A stretch of DNA of 64,000 bases, taken from positions 6,216,811 through 6,280,810 of the forward strand of contig JAQFVV010000013.1 in NCBI GenBank assembly GCA_028023455.1, in the 5' to 3' direction. The notes under the pieces are model-generated. The model saw only the letters and a list, made by a program, of their open reading frames with translations, did no database searches and was not told the DNA's origin. This DNA comes from Epiperipatus broadwayi (Eukaryota > Onychophora > Udeonychophora > Euonychophora > Peripatidae). The position numbers and the translations under genes are program-made. Positions 1 to 9,850 of the stretch are shown piece by piece (positions within the stretch are counted from its first letter, which is position 1; each line of letters opens with the position of its first letter).

Positions 1-356
1 AACACGTGATTTAAAATGAATATATCCTCTTTCTCCAATAGGTTTGAAAATTAATTTATAATTTAAATCAGTAGCATCTTTAAATATTTGTAAATCCAAA
101 ATTTTATTTTTCCATTTTGTTCATTCTCAATAGTCCATTTTAAATTGTTTAAATTATTCAGATTATATAAAAGAACCTCAATAATGTCTTTAGGACCACA
201 AACAAAAACATCATCAACATATCTAGTACAAATTTTAATATCTTCAAAATTATAAGAATTAAATACAATATCTTCATATCTTGACAATGTAAAATTACAA
301 ATTTGTGCCACCATAGGTAATCCCATTGGCCATCCTTTACCCATTTTATAAAACAT
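1..356 (-). pseudogene. Penelope-like element reverse transcriptase, fragment
   Basis: The minus-strand frame reads through RT-like sequence. The motif GWPMGLPMVAQICN fits the palm region before the catalytic site, and RYVDDVFVCG carries the YVDD catalytic box typical of Penelope-like elements. A near-identical order of motifs occurs at 34780-35805, so the two are copies of one family. The frame runs on towards position 1 (PIGERGYIHFKS in another frame), so the element is cut by the window edge, and at least one frameshift near position 110 separates the two parts. Upstream of 356 the coding signal stops. This is a dead fragment. The family uses a reverse transcriptase, usually with a GIY-YIG endonuclease, to insert into chromosomes. 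Confidence 0.8.
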
Positions 357-559
357 ATCATTATATGTTGAAATAATATATAAATTTTAGTTTTATTTTA
401 TTAAGTTATAATTGGAAATTAATTATGAAGTTATATATATATATCATTGATATTTTAGATTTGTAAGGCAGATTAAATTATTATTTCATTTATCTGCGAT
501 CATTTCGTTTACATAAAAGTAACGTTTAATTTTTAGTATGTTTATATTATTACAAACAT

Positions 560-1090
560 TGTTTTGATTCATTAGGAATATTTAAGTTTAATCTGTCTAA
601 TTCTTTATCATTATTTTCATTCTATTATAAATGGTTTATATAATAGGCATAGATCGTTCTTTATAAGATAATAATGTTTTGTTTTATTGCTTTATTTTTA
701 ACCTAATGCAAATAATGCTCATATTTTAGGATAGCTTGAAATTATAATTTCATTTGTTTTCTATCCATTCTAAATGCTGTCTGAATCCATGAGGTTACAA
801 CAAAGATTATTATCATCATTTTATTGACTTAGTTTAGCTTATTTTCATTCTATTACAAATAATGCTGTAATTCACAGGCATTATTAAATTAGGATTGTTC
901 TTCCTTGGTTCATATTTTTTATTCTGTTACAAATGATGATTGATAATTTGACTATGATTAAGGTTACAGTATGATCAATATTTTTATTCTGTTATAAATG
1001 ATGTCCGATTTTAGGATGTATTTTTATTCTGTTATAAATTGTACCAACGATTGGGCTATATTTTCATTCATATTACATTAAAGTTATTCT
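560..1090. repeat. Degenerate interspersed motif TTTTTATTCTGTTAYAAATGATG-like
   Basis: A motif close to TTATTCTGTTACAAATGATG recurs about six times at irregular spacing (near 614, 839, 917, 979, 1020 and 1056), with sequence between the repeats that is not itself repeated. It may be a worn minisatellite or part of an unknown element. No coding signal is seen here. Confidence 0.4.
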
Positions 1091-1136
1091 GCCCTTATAT
1101 ATGCTTGTAATTATACATATATATTTTAAAATAAAT

Positions 1137-1698
1137 TAAACCAGGCAAAATTCTTTTTACCACAGTCACCCTATCCTATTAAGCAGTATTGGTTTTAAGC
1201 CAATAAAAAACACATGATCACCATTTCTTATGCTTGATTATAACTGTTATTAAAACAGGCAAAACTCTCTATATATACTGCCTAATAGGATAGTGGTGGC
1301 TGTGGCTATTGAAGAACCAAAGTCACAAAATGTGATAGGTACTGAACTTAGTTCAGACCTATATGATGATTATTTAAGCTTGGATTGAAAATATTATAGC
1401 GTTTTCAATTTGACTTGCAGTTTTGTAGTTAAGTAGAGATAAAAGGTGGCTGCTGGAGGGTTGCATTAGATCCTAAGATCTAGGTGCAGTGCTCTCAGAT
1501 CCAAGGCTTCTCACTAATGAAGGCCACAAGCCAGAAACTAGTCTGAGGATATTGGTTGAGTAGGCACTAGATGGGGATTTTATGCATAATCCTTCTGGCA
1601 TCCATTGATTACTCTGGCTTGCACTGAGTGGCAATACGTATAGAAAGTTTTGCCTGTTTTAATAACAGTTATAAGCAAGCATAAGAAATGGTGATATG
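1137..1698. mobile_element. Fold-back repeat family A, copy A1
   Basis: The core element lies at about 1211-1698 and has terminal inverted repeats of some 60 bp. The left end begins CACATGATCACCATTTC and the right end finishes GAAATGGTGATATG. A further inverted arm at 1160-1190 pairs with 1278-1310. The inside carries CTCAC..GATC, the palindromic GAACTTAGTTC, and a hammerhead-like segment at 1507-1549. The same internal order is found in copies at 6.6, 51.8 and 52.3 kb and, more diverged, in families B and C. It has no ORF. The termini look like a MITE, but the internal ribozyme core points to an RNA-based or mixed mode of spread. Confidence 0.75.
1507..1549 (+). ncRNA. Hammerhead-like ribozyme, copy A1 (core mutated)
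   Basis: In order I see CTTCTCA (stem I), CTAATGA (core, expected CTGATGA, so position G5 is A), a 13-nt stem II region with GGC-CACAA-GCC, GAAA, CTA, GTC, and TGAGGA. The last pairs with the first (six pairs, one G-U). Stem III is only the palindrome ACTAGT. The G5 change should abolish cleavage in known hammerheads. The pair next to the core in stem II is A-A, which is unusual. Confidence 0.6.
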
Positions 1699-1699
1699 T

Positions 1700-2400
1700 A
1701 ATGTTTATTATTTTAAAATAAAATTAACTACAATGAATGAAGCTTCTAATTAATTTTGTCATATATTATCATCACCATCAGCAGCTAAAAGTCTTTAATA
1801 ATATATGTTTAAGCTTCCTTACAATATAAAGCTGTGTGAATCAGGGAAAACTGGAAATTATTTGCCCTCAATCACAAAGTTTGATGTTTTACTTAAGATG
1901 CTTTTATCAATTCACATTACAAAATATTTTTTAATTATTTATTTATATTGCTTTTAATTTTTTCAATATACATATGTTTGGGTGTATATACTTTACATTA
2001 TTAAATATAACTTATTTTACATTATGTAATTAAATAATAATTTATTTTTGATTTGCTTTTTTTATTTAACCTTTATGATTATGATAAAAAATATTAAAAT
2101 CTTATTTAATGTTATTTTAAAATTTTAACTTTTGCATATGTTTTTTTAAAATTAACTTACATTCTTCATCTGTTTTGATATCTGATTCCTAGTTTTATAT
2201 GAGAGCTTTGATGAAATATGCATCAAATCTGTAATATTTAATTATGTACAGATGTTTTATAGGCATATTAGTCAGTTTATTAAATATGTAGTTTTATAAT
2301 GTCATTCATTTATTTCACTGAGTGATATAATAAAAATATTAAACTTCTCATATTATAAAATATAAATATTGATGCATTAATGGATTAAAGATTATATATA
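1700..2400. other. AT-rich sequence without recognised features
   Basis: I see no convincing ORF, RNA gene or strong repeat here. It contains the short run ATCATCACCATCAGCAGC near 1770 and otherwise simple A/T-rich DNA. Confidence 0.5.
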
Positions 2401-3100
2401 TTATATTGTAATGGTTCAGAATGAGAGGGATAAATATGGGGAGATAGGAAAACATCATCATCATTCCATTGAATATCACAATCAAACATACAAGAAATAA
2501 ATATAAAATAATAAAATACAAATATAACATAATGAGCATGATAAAATCAACACCCAGAATAATAATATAAGTAGTTATAACAATTATACTTATATTTTAC
2601 ATCACCATCATTACACAAGAATAATCAATCAACCCTTATGACTAGATCAAAAAGAAGTATATTACAAATAGATTATTTATCTATCCACTGCCACACTTAG
2701 GGCCTGATATAGAAACAATTATTTGAATGCACTTAATCCAGGCTTAAAATAACATTCATAATAAATCCAAAATCTTGAGACCTGATTATTATCATCAATG
2801 ATATGTCCATATGGTATCATGATAGTACAGTCCAATTATACACTAAATTTTCCATTGAAAATAAAATTTAGTGAATGTAGTTTAAAGATGATATATTTGC
2901 ACCATTCAGAGAGCTCTTCAGATGTTCAAACACAAGCAGAAACTCCTACATAACAATAACTTAATCATTATTATTCACAAGACTCTAGGAGAAAAGTAAA
3001 TATTTTTAGACTTATTCTGTTATAATTGAATAACTTTACTGGTATAATTTAAAAATATCTAAAACTCTATGCTATAATAAAATGTAATCACACACATTGC
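2400..3100. repeat. Long non-coding repeat block 1, partner of 53060-53620
   Basis: Several landmarks recur in the same order at 53.1-53.6 kb. These are ATCATCATC after a GGA-rich start, ACACAAGAATAATCA against ACACAAAAGAAATAATCA, ATTATTT..CTGCCA..CTTA.GG, CAATTATTTGAATGCAC against AATTTTCTGAATGCAC, and a TATAGTGAATG-like run. Identity is low but colinear. There is no coding potential. In both places a family A repeat lies 400-700 bp to the left. It could be an unclassified dispersed repeat or an old segmental duplication. Confidence 0.55.
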
Positions 3101-3399
3101 CCATTCATAGAACAAATGCTGGAAGAATAAAGATATTAAAACATTTTTTAAACAATTATTTAATAAACTAACTAATTAATAATTTTAAAAAATTAAAACT
3201 GAAAAGATAATATAATAATTCAAACAAATATATTTTATCAAAAATATAATTTTCTGTAGCAAATCTGATTAACCAGTTGACTTTTATTCATTAATTTAGT
3301 TAACTTTTTCTATCTTTGAGTTATTTCCTTTTCAATAACTAAAATTGGAAAATAACTTTCCACAATCAGAGCTAAGAAAATTTTACATTAGTTGAAAAT

Positions 3400-4544
3400 C
3401 TTTTTATAATCTTGGGAAAAAAAATATAAAAACATGTTTAAAAACATTAAATTAATAAAATTATTCATTATTACCAATTATTATTTCTATAAATATTTTA
3501 TCTATAAATGAAGATATAATATGCACATTAAAATACCTTTATCATTATTTTGCTGTTTTTAGTCAGTCTTTAAAAATGGCAAACTTCTCCATTAAAACAT
3601 ATTTTAGGATAATGCACACAGTTAAATTTTTTGCATTTTGCAATAGAATATTTTTAAGCTACTACACAAATAGAATTTGTCCATTTTTTAAAATCTAATA
3701 ATTTTTCACTTCAGGCTAAAACTTAGAGACAGTCCTACTCTTGAATGAAAACAAGGCTTGTTGCAGCTAGGGATATTCTTTTTTACATTTTTCTTGTGAG
3801 CAGGTTACAAGATTAGATTGATGCTGTTCAGATTCTATTAAAATTTAGCACGTTTTTTTAAATACATTTTAAAAACACATTTTTACTTGTGTGCTTTTTA
3901 TAGAGAACTTCTGTTTTTGTCTTCTTAAACAGATTCATCAAGAATACTATTCTTTACAGGATACTGAGATTTATCAATTTTTTCCTATTCACAATATTTT
4001 TTGGAAGAATCCTTTATCAATCCAATCACATCTTATCTCCAATATGACAAAAAATATCCCTGACCAAATTGGGTTTATTTTTACAAAAGATTTTTTTCTT
4101 CAAAATTAAAATTGTAAAACATGTCAAAAACAAAAAAAAATAAATTTCAATCATAAGAAGCAAATTCTTCTGTAATTACTTTTGTTTTATACTAAATATA
4201 ACATAATCCCTTAATTAACTTTGATTTTGAAAACACTATCTTTTATTATGGAGAGACATAAAGAGAAAAAAAAACTAATTAATTAAAACAAAATTTAACA
4301 AACTGTTGACACCTTATTGTTTTTTATTTTAAAATTTTATTCATTACCTCTCTTAATTATTATCTTTTCAAAGTTAATATTAATCAAAAAATTACTGAAA
4401 AGAGGAATAACAATATTTATTTTATTACCTTTTTTAAAGCCTTAACACTAATAAATAATTGCTGAAGAGAAAGAATAAAAAATTGTTTACATTATTTTAT
4501 AATTTTTGCTCCCTCTTACAATCATTTATAACTCATTAAAATAA

Positions 4545-4586
<42 letters not shown>

Positions 4587-4587
4587 A

Positions 4588-4619
<32 letters not shown>

Positions 4620-4620
4620 A

Positions 4621-4656
<36 letters not shown>

Positions 4657-4920
4657 AAAAAGTCTAAAAGTTTCATATTATCATTTGATAAAGAAAACAT
4701 TTAATCAAATCAAGATATTATTATTATTAAAAGACATATGAGAAGATAAATTATTATTTACCACTTTATTTACAAGCTTGTAATATTTGATATGACCAGA
4801 GTTGACCATTGTGTACAATAATACAATATACAGTATATGATTAGTGGCTAAGCCATTCAAGATTCAAAATCAAAATAATCATAATGAAAAAATATATGAA
4901 TAGAAAATGTGATTATCATT
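3400..4920. repeat. Long non-coding repeat block 2, direct partner of 8340-9850
   Basis: About 1.4 kb matches 8340-9850 in the same orientation. Shared landmarks in order are ATGCACATTAAA, CTTCAGGCTAAA against TTCAGGCCAATG, GAGCAGGTTACA against GAGCAAGTTACA, CAAATTGGGTTTATTTTTAC against CCAATTGGGTCTATTTTTAC, AATTTCAATCATA, GATTTTGAAAA, TTACTGAAAAGAG, TCATATTATCATTTGA against TCATATCATCATTTGA, and GACCAGAGTTGACCA against GGCCAGAGTTGGTCA. The match stops at about the edge of the RTE remnant, which may mark that insertion. No protein is encoded. Confidence 0.7.
4543..4655. repeat. (ATT)n microsatellite, interrupted
   Basis: Runs of ATT are broken twice by AAAATT. The partner block near 9530 has only a short ATT stretch at the same place, so the expansion is specific to this copy. 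Confidence 0.9.
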
Positions 4921-6480
4921 TTTGTATTAATCTTTTTAATATCACCATGTAATTTTTTTACTGCTATTGCATTTTGATAAATATTTTTTAGAATATGACA
5001 ATTTTCTAGCCCAATATCTTGATACACCAAAACTTTAATCATAATAGAAATACTTATAGAATCAAATACACTTTTATCTATAAATTTGAAGAATAATTCC
5101 AACTGATATTTATTGGTCTTTTTCCAAACATATGTAAATGCTTGGTTGAAATCTACCATGCAAAAGTATTTTAAATCCAACTTGTCCATTTGGTTGGTCT
5201 AAGTCCAAAGGTTATTATAGAAGAGTTGCAATTGCCTTGTTAAAGATTTTTAATAGAAATGATAAAAGACTGATATGGTTATACTTTTTAATATCTTTTG
5301 ATCTTAAATATTACTATTACATTCTTCCAATTATATGACACATCTTTATCATGCAGCCATTTGGTATATACTTTTTCCAATGTTTTTTTCTCCAATCTGT
5401 TTTGTTTAAGGTGTCAATAATAAACCCATCATTTCCAGAAGCTTTTTTCATCATTACAGATTTGATTACCTGTCTCATCTGATCATTGAAAATGCTTGGA
5501 AATTTACAAGATATAATAATTGTACTGGTTATTTTGATTTTTATTCTTTATTACTATATAATTATTTGTAGTACTCTTCGGTATATTTCATGATGTCACC
5601 TTTTTTATAATAATAGTTGCATCATTTCTTTTTATTTTTGAAACAATTTTTTTCTCCAATATCAAAATGTTATTTTATTCTTTTGAAACATTTATTTTCG
5701 TCTATAGCTTTTCTTGCCAATTCAGTTAAAGTTTTTACATTATTATTAATTATTTTTCAAACCCCTTCACATAACTCAACATATTATTTTTAATGTATCA
5801 TATTTAGATATTTGCATTTTTTCCCATTTATACATTGCCTTGTCTCAGTTGAAAATTGTACCAAAAATCTTAGCTGCAGTTCTTAGTAAATTATCAGTTA
5901 TCTTCTTATTAATTTTTTGAATGGTATTCAAAATATATCAGTATTTTAAAATGATAAGGTTTTAATTTAAATTTACTAGAGCATTTCAAAAGATTAGGAA
6001 TATCATTTATTTAATACTATGATTTTAATAATTATTTTCTCAATACTTTTGCATTAATATGTTTTTAGGTGTCACAAAATGATCATCATTTTTTATTTTA
6101 AGTCTATTAAGAATATTTCAATCTTGAAATATAAATTTGCTGTTACTCAAAATATAATTCAATTCTGCAGTCTCTTCATTTAGATGTTTACATGTTCTTT
6201 TCTCTTTAGCATTTTTTTTAGAAAACAGAATTAAGTGATATAACCTTTTCTTTTTCTACACATTTCATAATCTGGGTCATCTTTGATTTCTATCATTATA
6301 ACCAAGTTTAACCGCAGGACTTTCATTTTTCAAATTCTTTTACAATTCTAGCAATGAAGTCTCCCATGACAATTTAAAAATGTTGATTGATCTGATCCAA
6401 AGCATTTTATACGTCTGTATAAAAATTCTTTGCTTTTTCATTACAAAGTACAAATTATAAGCACAGAAAATGTAAATCAT
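4920..6480 (-). pseudogene. RTE/BovB-type LINE remnant, endonuclease plus start of reverse transcriptase
   Basis: Read on the minus strand, the frame at 5189-4920 contains FKFIDKSVFDSI and CHILKNIYQNA, which match FGFVDYKKTFDSI and CHILKNIYKNA of the copy at 18935-20300. FIDKS.FDS is RT motif A with the first catalytic aspartate region. Farther 5' (towards 6480) there are broken pieces of WKNVIV, of a GNDGI-like linker, and of an apurinic endonuclease (MGDFIARIVKEF, compare the GDFNAKVG box of the family). The element lacks the RT 3' half and has many stops. It ends where block 2 homology ends, so it is likely an old insertion with a lost 3' end. Confidence 0.75.
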
Positions 6481-6569
6481 TTTCCATCTATCACTACGAT
6501 TTTAAATAGATAAATATTTCAAGACAATGTTATTAGTAGAAGTAAATCTAAACAAGCCAAGATATAAGA

Positions 6570-6842
6570 GTATCAAACTCTTCATACAATAATGGAATTA
6601 AGTGCAAGCCTTCATAATCAATGGATGCAAGAAGGTTTCTGCATAAAATCCCTATCTAGTGCCTACTCATCCAACATCCCTAGACTAGTTTCTAGCTTGT
6701 GACTTTCATCAGTGAGGAGCTTTGGGTTTGAGAGCACTGCATGCACATCTTAGGATCTAATGCAATACTCCAGCAGTCATCTTTTACCTATTTGGGTAAC
6801 TATACAGCATGTATAAGCATATGAAATGATGATCATATGAAG
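6570..6842 (-). mobile_element. Fold-back repeat family A, copy A2 (partial)
   Basis: The left side matches the inner arm of A3 and A4 (CTTCATACAATA, AGTGCAAGCC, ATCAATGGATGC). The right side ends with a worn terminal repeat (TATAAGCATATGAAATGATG). The outer left terminal repeat is missing. It holds the best preserved hammerhead-like core of the window at 6677-6720 on the minus strand. Confidence 0.7.
6677..6720 (-). ncRNA. Hammerhead-like ribozyme, copy A2 (complete core)
   Basis: On the minus strand: GCTCCTCA, then CTGATGA (6712-6706), a 13-nt stem II region with AGT-CACAA-GCT, GAAA (6692-6689), C-TA-GTC (6688-6683), and TAGGGA. All invariant core residues of a hammerhead (CUGANGA, GAAA, U16, H17=C) are present. 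Stem I has five of six pairs. Stem III is the palindrome ACTAGT, which alone is too short for a stable monomer fold but can pair between two units. Compared with A1, stem II changes from GGC/GCC to AGT/GCT, where one G-C has become A-T and one C-G a U-G wobble, so pairing is kept. The A-A pair beside the core is atypical. Confidence 0.6.
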
Positions 6843-6849
6843 CCAATAT

Positions 6850-7150
6850 ATAACAATAACTTTTATTGATAAACATTCTATTTTATTTGTATGAGGCAAG
6901 ATTAATTACTAATTCTTTTTACTAACATCAAAAGTATCCTAATGCATATGAGAGCGATTTAAACTTTTTATGCTTGTAATTTAGATTTTGTAATTAGATA
7001 AACAAAAAGGAATCATGCATAAATTCAAAAAAGTTGGCATTTTGAATGTGATGTGTAAATTATTGTTATAGCATTTATATTGAAGTTAGGTTTTTCATAA
7101 AATGATGTTATATTTTTGATGTTTTATATTCAATAACTATTAATGTAAAA
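6850..7150. other. Short AT-rich spacer
   Basis: I see no gene or clear repeat between repeat A2 and the family B array. Confidence 0.5.
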
Positions 7151-7289
7151 AAATCTAGTCATACAGCATGAGACTTAACTTATTAAGCTTTTACTACAAA
7201 TATATAATGAGCAGGCAAATATCTATAAACAAGTTTTATTGATAAATGCCAGAAGAGAAAGCATTTAAAATATCTATCTAGAATTATCC

Positions 7290-7336
7290 CTATCCCCCAA
7301 CCAGTTTTGAGCTGATGGTTCTCCTCAGTGAGGCAT
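7290..7336 (-). ncRNA. Hammerhead-like ribozyme, copy B1
   Basis: Minus strand: GCCTCA, CTGAGGA (a valid CUGANGA), stem II GAAC-CATCA-GCTC (ideal partner GAGC), then AAAA where GAAA is expected, then CTGGTT. The G12 to A change is shared by B1-B3, so it was in the family ancestor or its source copy. The unit is probably inactive as it stands. Confidence 0.5.
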
Positions 7337-7705
7337 TAGGATATTCAGACACTAGATCCAAAATATTAACCCAAACACAGCATTTATCTAATACTTAACT
7401 ATTAAGTAGAACATCTGAATTTTTCAGACATCTTTATCTCTTCAAATCTAACTATCTAATTTAAATAGTCATATGGGAATGAACTAAAGTTAGATACACC
7501 ATATATTAATAGCTTTAGTAATATAACATCACTAAAGCCTCAAAAGCAAAACTATGATAGTAAGAAAATTTAGTTATACATCTTTTGACTTAATTTATTA
7601 AGCTTGTACTACAAATGTAATATATTGAGCATGCTAATAGTTCTAAACAAGCTTTACCAATAAATGTTAGAAGAGAGAGCATTCAAAATCTTTATCTAGA
7701 ATTAT

Positions 7706-7755
7706 TATTATCTCCAAACTGGTTTTGAGCTGATGACACTTCTTAGTGAGGTGCT
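7706..7755 (-). ncRNA. Hammerhead-like ribozyme, copy B2 (decayed)
   Basis: Minus strand: ACCTCA, CTAAGAA (two core changes), GTGT-CATCA-GCTC, AAAA, CCAGTT. The order and spacing of B1 are kept, but the core and stem II are broken. Confidence 0.4.
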
Positions 7756-7923
7756 AGGATATGCAGATACTACATCCAAAATACCAACTCAAGTGCAGCA
7801 TTTATCTAATAATTAACTATTAAGTAGAAAATCTGAAATCTTTAAAAATCTATATGTCTTTAAATCCAGCTATCTAACTCAAATAGCTTGGATTGGTATT
7901 TTGTATCTAGTGTTTGAATATCC

Positions 7924-7972
7924 TAGCACTTCACTGAGGAGAGCCATCAGGTCAAAACGGGTATGGGATAGG
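7924..7972 (+). ncRNA. Hammerhead-like ribozyme, copy B3
   Basis: Plus strand: CACTTCA, CTGAGGA, GAGC-CATCA-GGTC, AAAA, CGGGTAT. With B1 (GAAC/GCTC) this gives an ancestral stem II of GAGC/GCTC, four full Watson-Crick pairs with the usual G-C beside the core. GAAA is again AAAA. Confidence 0.5.
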
Positions 7973-7978
7973 GGTAAT

Positions 7979-8146
7979 TCTCGATATTTTAAATGATTTC
8001 TCTTCTGGCATTTATTGGTAAAACATGTTTAGAATTATTAGCATGCTCATTATATTACATTTGTGGTACAAGCTTAAGAAGCTAATAATTCTAAACATGT
8101 TTTACCAATAAATGCCGGAAGAGAAATCATTTAAAATATCAAGAAT
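7979..8146. repeat. Near-perfect palindrome inside family B
   Basis: Arms of about 60 bp at 7979-8041 and 8083-8146 are almost exact inverses (for example TTTAAATGATTTCTCTTC against GAAGAGAAATCATTTAAA), with a 41-bp centre holding GCATGCTC..TTGTGGTACAAGCTT. The high identity compared with neighbouring units suggests recent arm homogenisation or a late inversion. Confidence 0.85.
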
Positions 8147-8339
8147 TACCCAATGTTGTATTGCCAAAACTATTAATATATGATGTATCTGAATTTAGTT
8201 CAGTCTCATATGGCTATTTAAGTTAGATGCTGGATTTGAAGTCATATAGATATCTGAAAATTTCAGATTTTCTATTTAATAGTTAAGTGCCTGATAAATT
8301 CTATGCTTGAGTCAGTATTTTGCATTAAGTGTTAAATTG

Positions 8340-9850
8340 CCTAAAATCCTTCTAATTTTAGATTTTGAAAATAATATAAAAAACATGATTCAATTGGAAA
8401 AAGATACTAATAAATTAAATTATTATCAATTGTTATTTAAATTAAAAACTTCTTTATAAATTTAAATGAAATGTGCACATTAAAGAAAATATCTTGTTAT
8501 TATGAATTTATTTTTCTTTGGAGTCCTTTTTTGCAGTTGTAGTTTAGTTTTTCCATGTAGGTTTTATTCTTGAAAGCTTCTCCTTTTCAGGCCAATGTAG
8601 ATATAGTCAAATTTCTCCATTTTGTGCTATATTTTTAAACTAACATGTAGAAAGAATTCATTAATTTTTCTTTTTAATAAATTTTCCAGATCAGGATGAC
8701 ACATAAAGACAGAGACACTCATGGTCTTGTAATAAGATAAGAACAGTTGCAGATTACTTCAGGGCTTTTCTTTTTTCTAGATTTTCTTTAGTGAGCAAGT
8801 TACATGGAAGTAGATGATGTTTAGCTTTAACAAAAATTTACCACACACTTGTTTTCAACTTTATTTTGGAATATTTTTTTCTCACAGCTAAACTTCTGAT
8901 TATTTATTTCTTCTTCAGCAGCTGAACTTATGATTGACTTCTGCTTACAAAAAAACATGTCTAATAATTTACCAATTTCTCTATTTTAAAACATGTCTCC
9001 CACAAATCACAATCCTGTCTTCTATATGACAGAATATAACCAATTGGGTCTATTTTTACAAAAAAATGTTGATATTTTCTTCTTTTTCTATTAATAAAAA
9101 AATTTCAATCATAGTTCTGAAATTCCTCTTTAATTAGCCTTTTTTCTGTCAAAAGAAAAGCAAGATAATCAGATTAATTGCACTGATTTTGAAAATACTG
9201 CCTTTTCTTTTGGAGAGAAAAAAGAAAAAAATCTTAATCAAAATAAAATTTATCAAAAATGTTAAACTTATCTCCTTGTTTACTTTTTTAAAAATAAACT
9301 TTACAAACATAAAAAATTTACTTATGTATTTTCTCCCTTAAATGTTAAAATAAAAATTGTTAAATAATTTATTGAAGAGAAATTTTTTTCTGTCAGTACT
9401 TTTTCCAAAACTAAAATTAAACTGGTAATTAATTATAATTACTGAAAAGAGAGAACAAAAGAAATGTTTTATATGATTTTATACCTTTTCTCTTTCTTTT
9501 ACAAACATTTATACGATATTAAAATATTCATATTATTATTAAAAAATAGGTTTGAAAATTATTTTAAAAAAATTGTCCAGAATTTTCATATCATCATTTG
9601 AGAAGAATAAAATATTTAAATAAATCAAATATTATTTTTATAAAAATATATTGGAAAATTAAGTATTATTTTCCCATTAATTAAATACATTCTAAATTTA
9701 AAAACCTTGTAATAGTAGCATGGCCAGAGTTGGTCACTGTCACAATATTGCAATACATGTGGTATTTATCTATCAATGCTGCAATAGACATATCTCATAA
9801 TTGTTTAAGACTCATTGCTAAAACATTCAAGTTCTAATATTCAATTGGTT
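8340..9850. repeat. Long non-coding repeat block 2, second copy
   Basis: This is the direct partner of 3400-4920, with landmarks given there. It lacks the long ATT expansion and the RTE insertion. I see no ORF of note and do not recognise the repeat. Confidence 0.7.

Larger units (their letters stand above)
7150..8340. mobile_element. Family B hammerhead-bearing array, direct then inverted units
   Basis: Units B1 (about 7150-7560) and B2 (about 7560-7886) lie in direct order with a period of 418 bp, judged from TTTTGAGCTGATG at both. From about 7887 the sequence turns into inverted units (7887-8070 and 8160-8340), with a short direct piece at 8085-8155. Landmarks per unit are ACAAGCTTTACCAATAAATG, GCATTCAAAAT, a hammerhead-like segment, GATCCAAAATA, TATTAATAGCTTTAG and TAAGCTTGTACTACAAATG. 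There is no ORF. Family C has the same order of landmarks and almost the same period, so B and C are sister families. Confidence 0.8.

Noticed and set aside
7150-8340. CRISPR-like direct repeats
   Set aside because: The units are about 418 bp with no short repeat-spacer pattern, and the DNA is eukaryotic.
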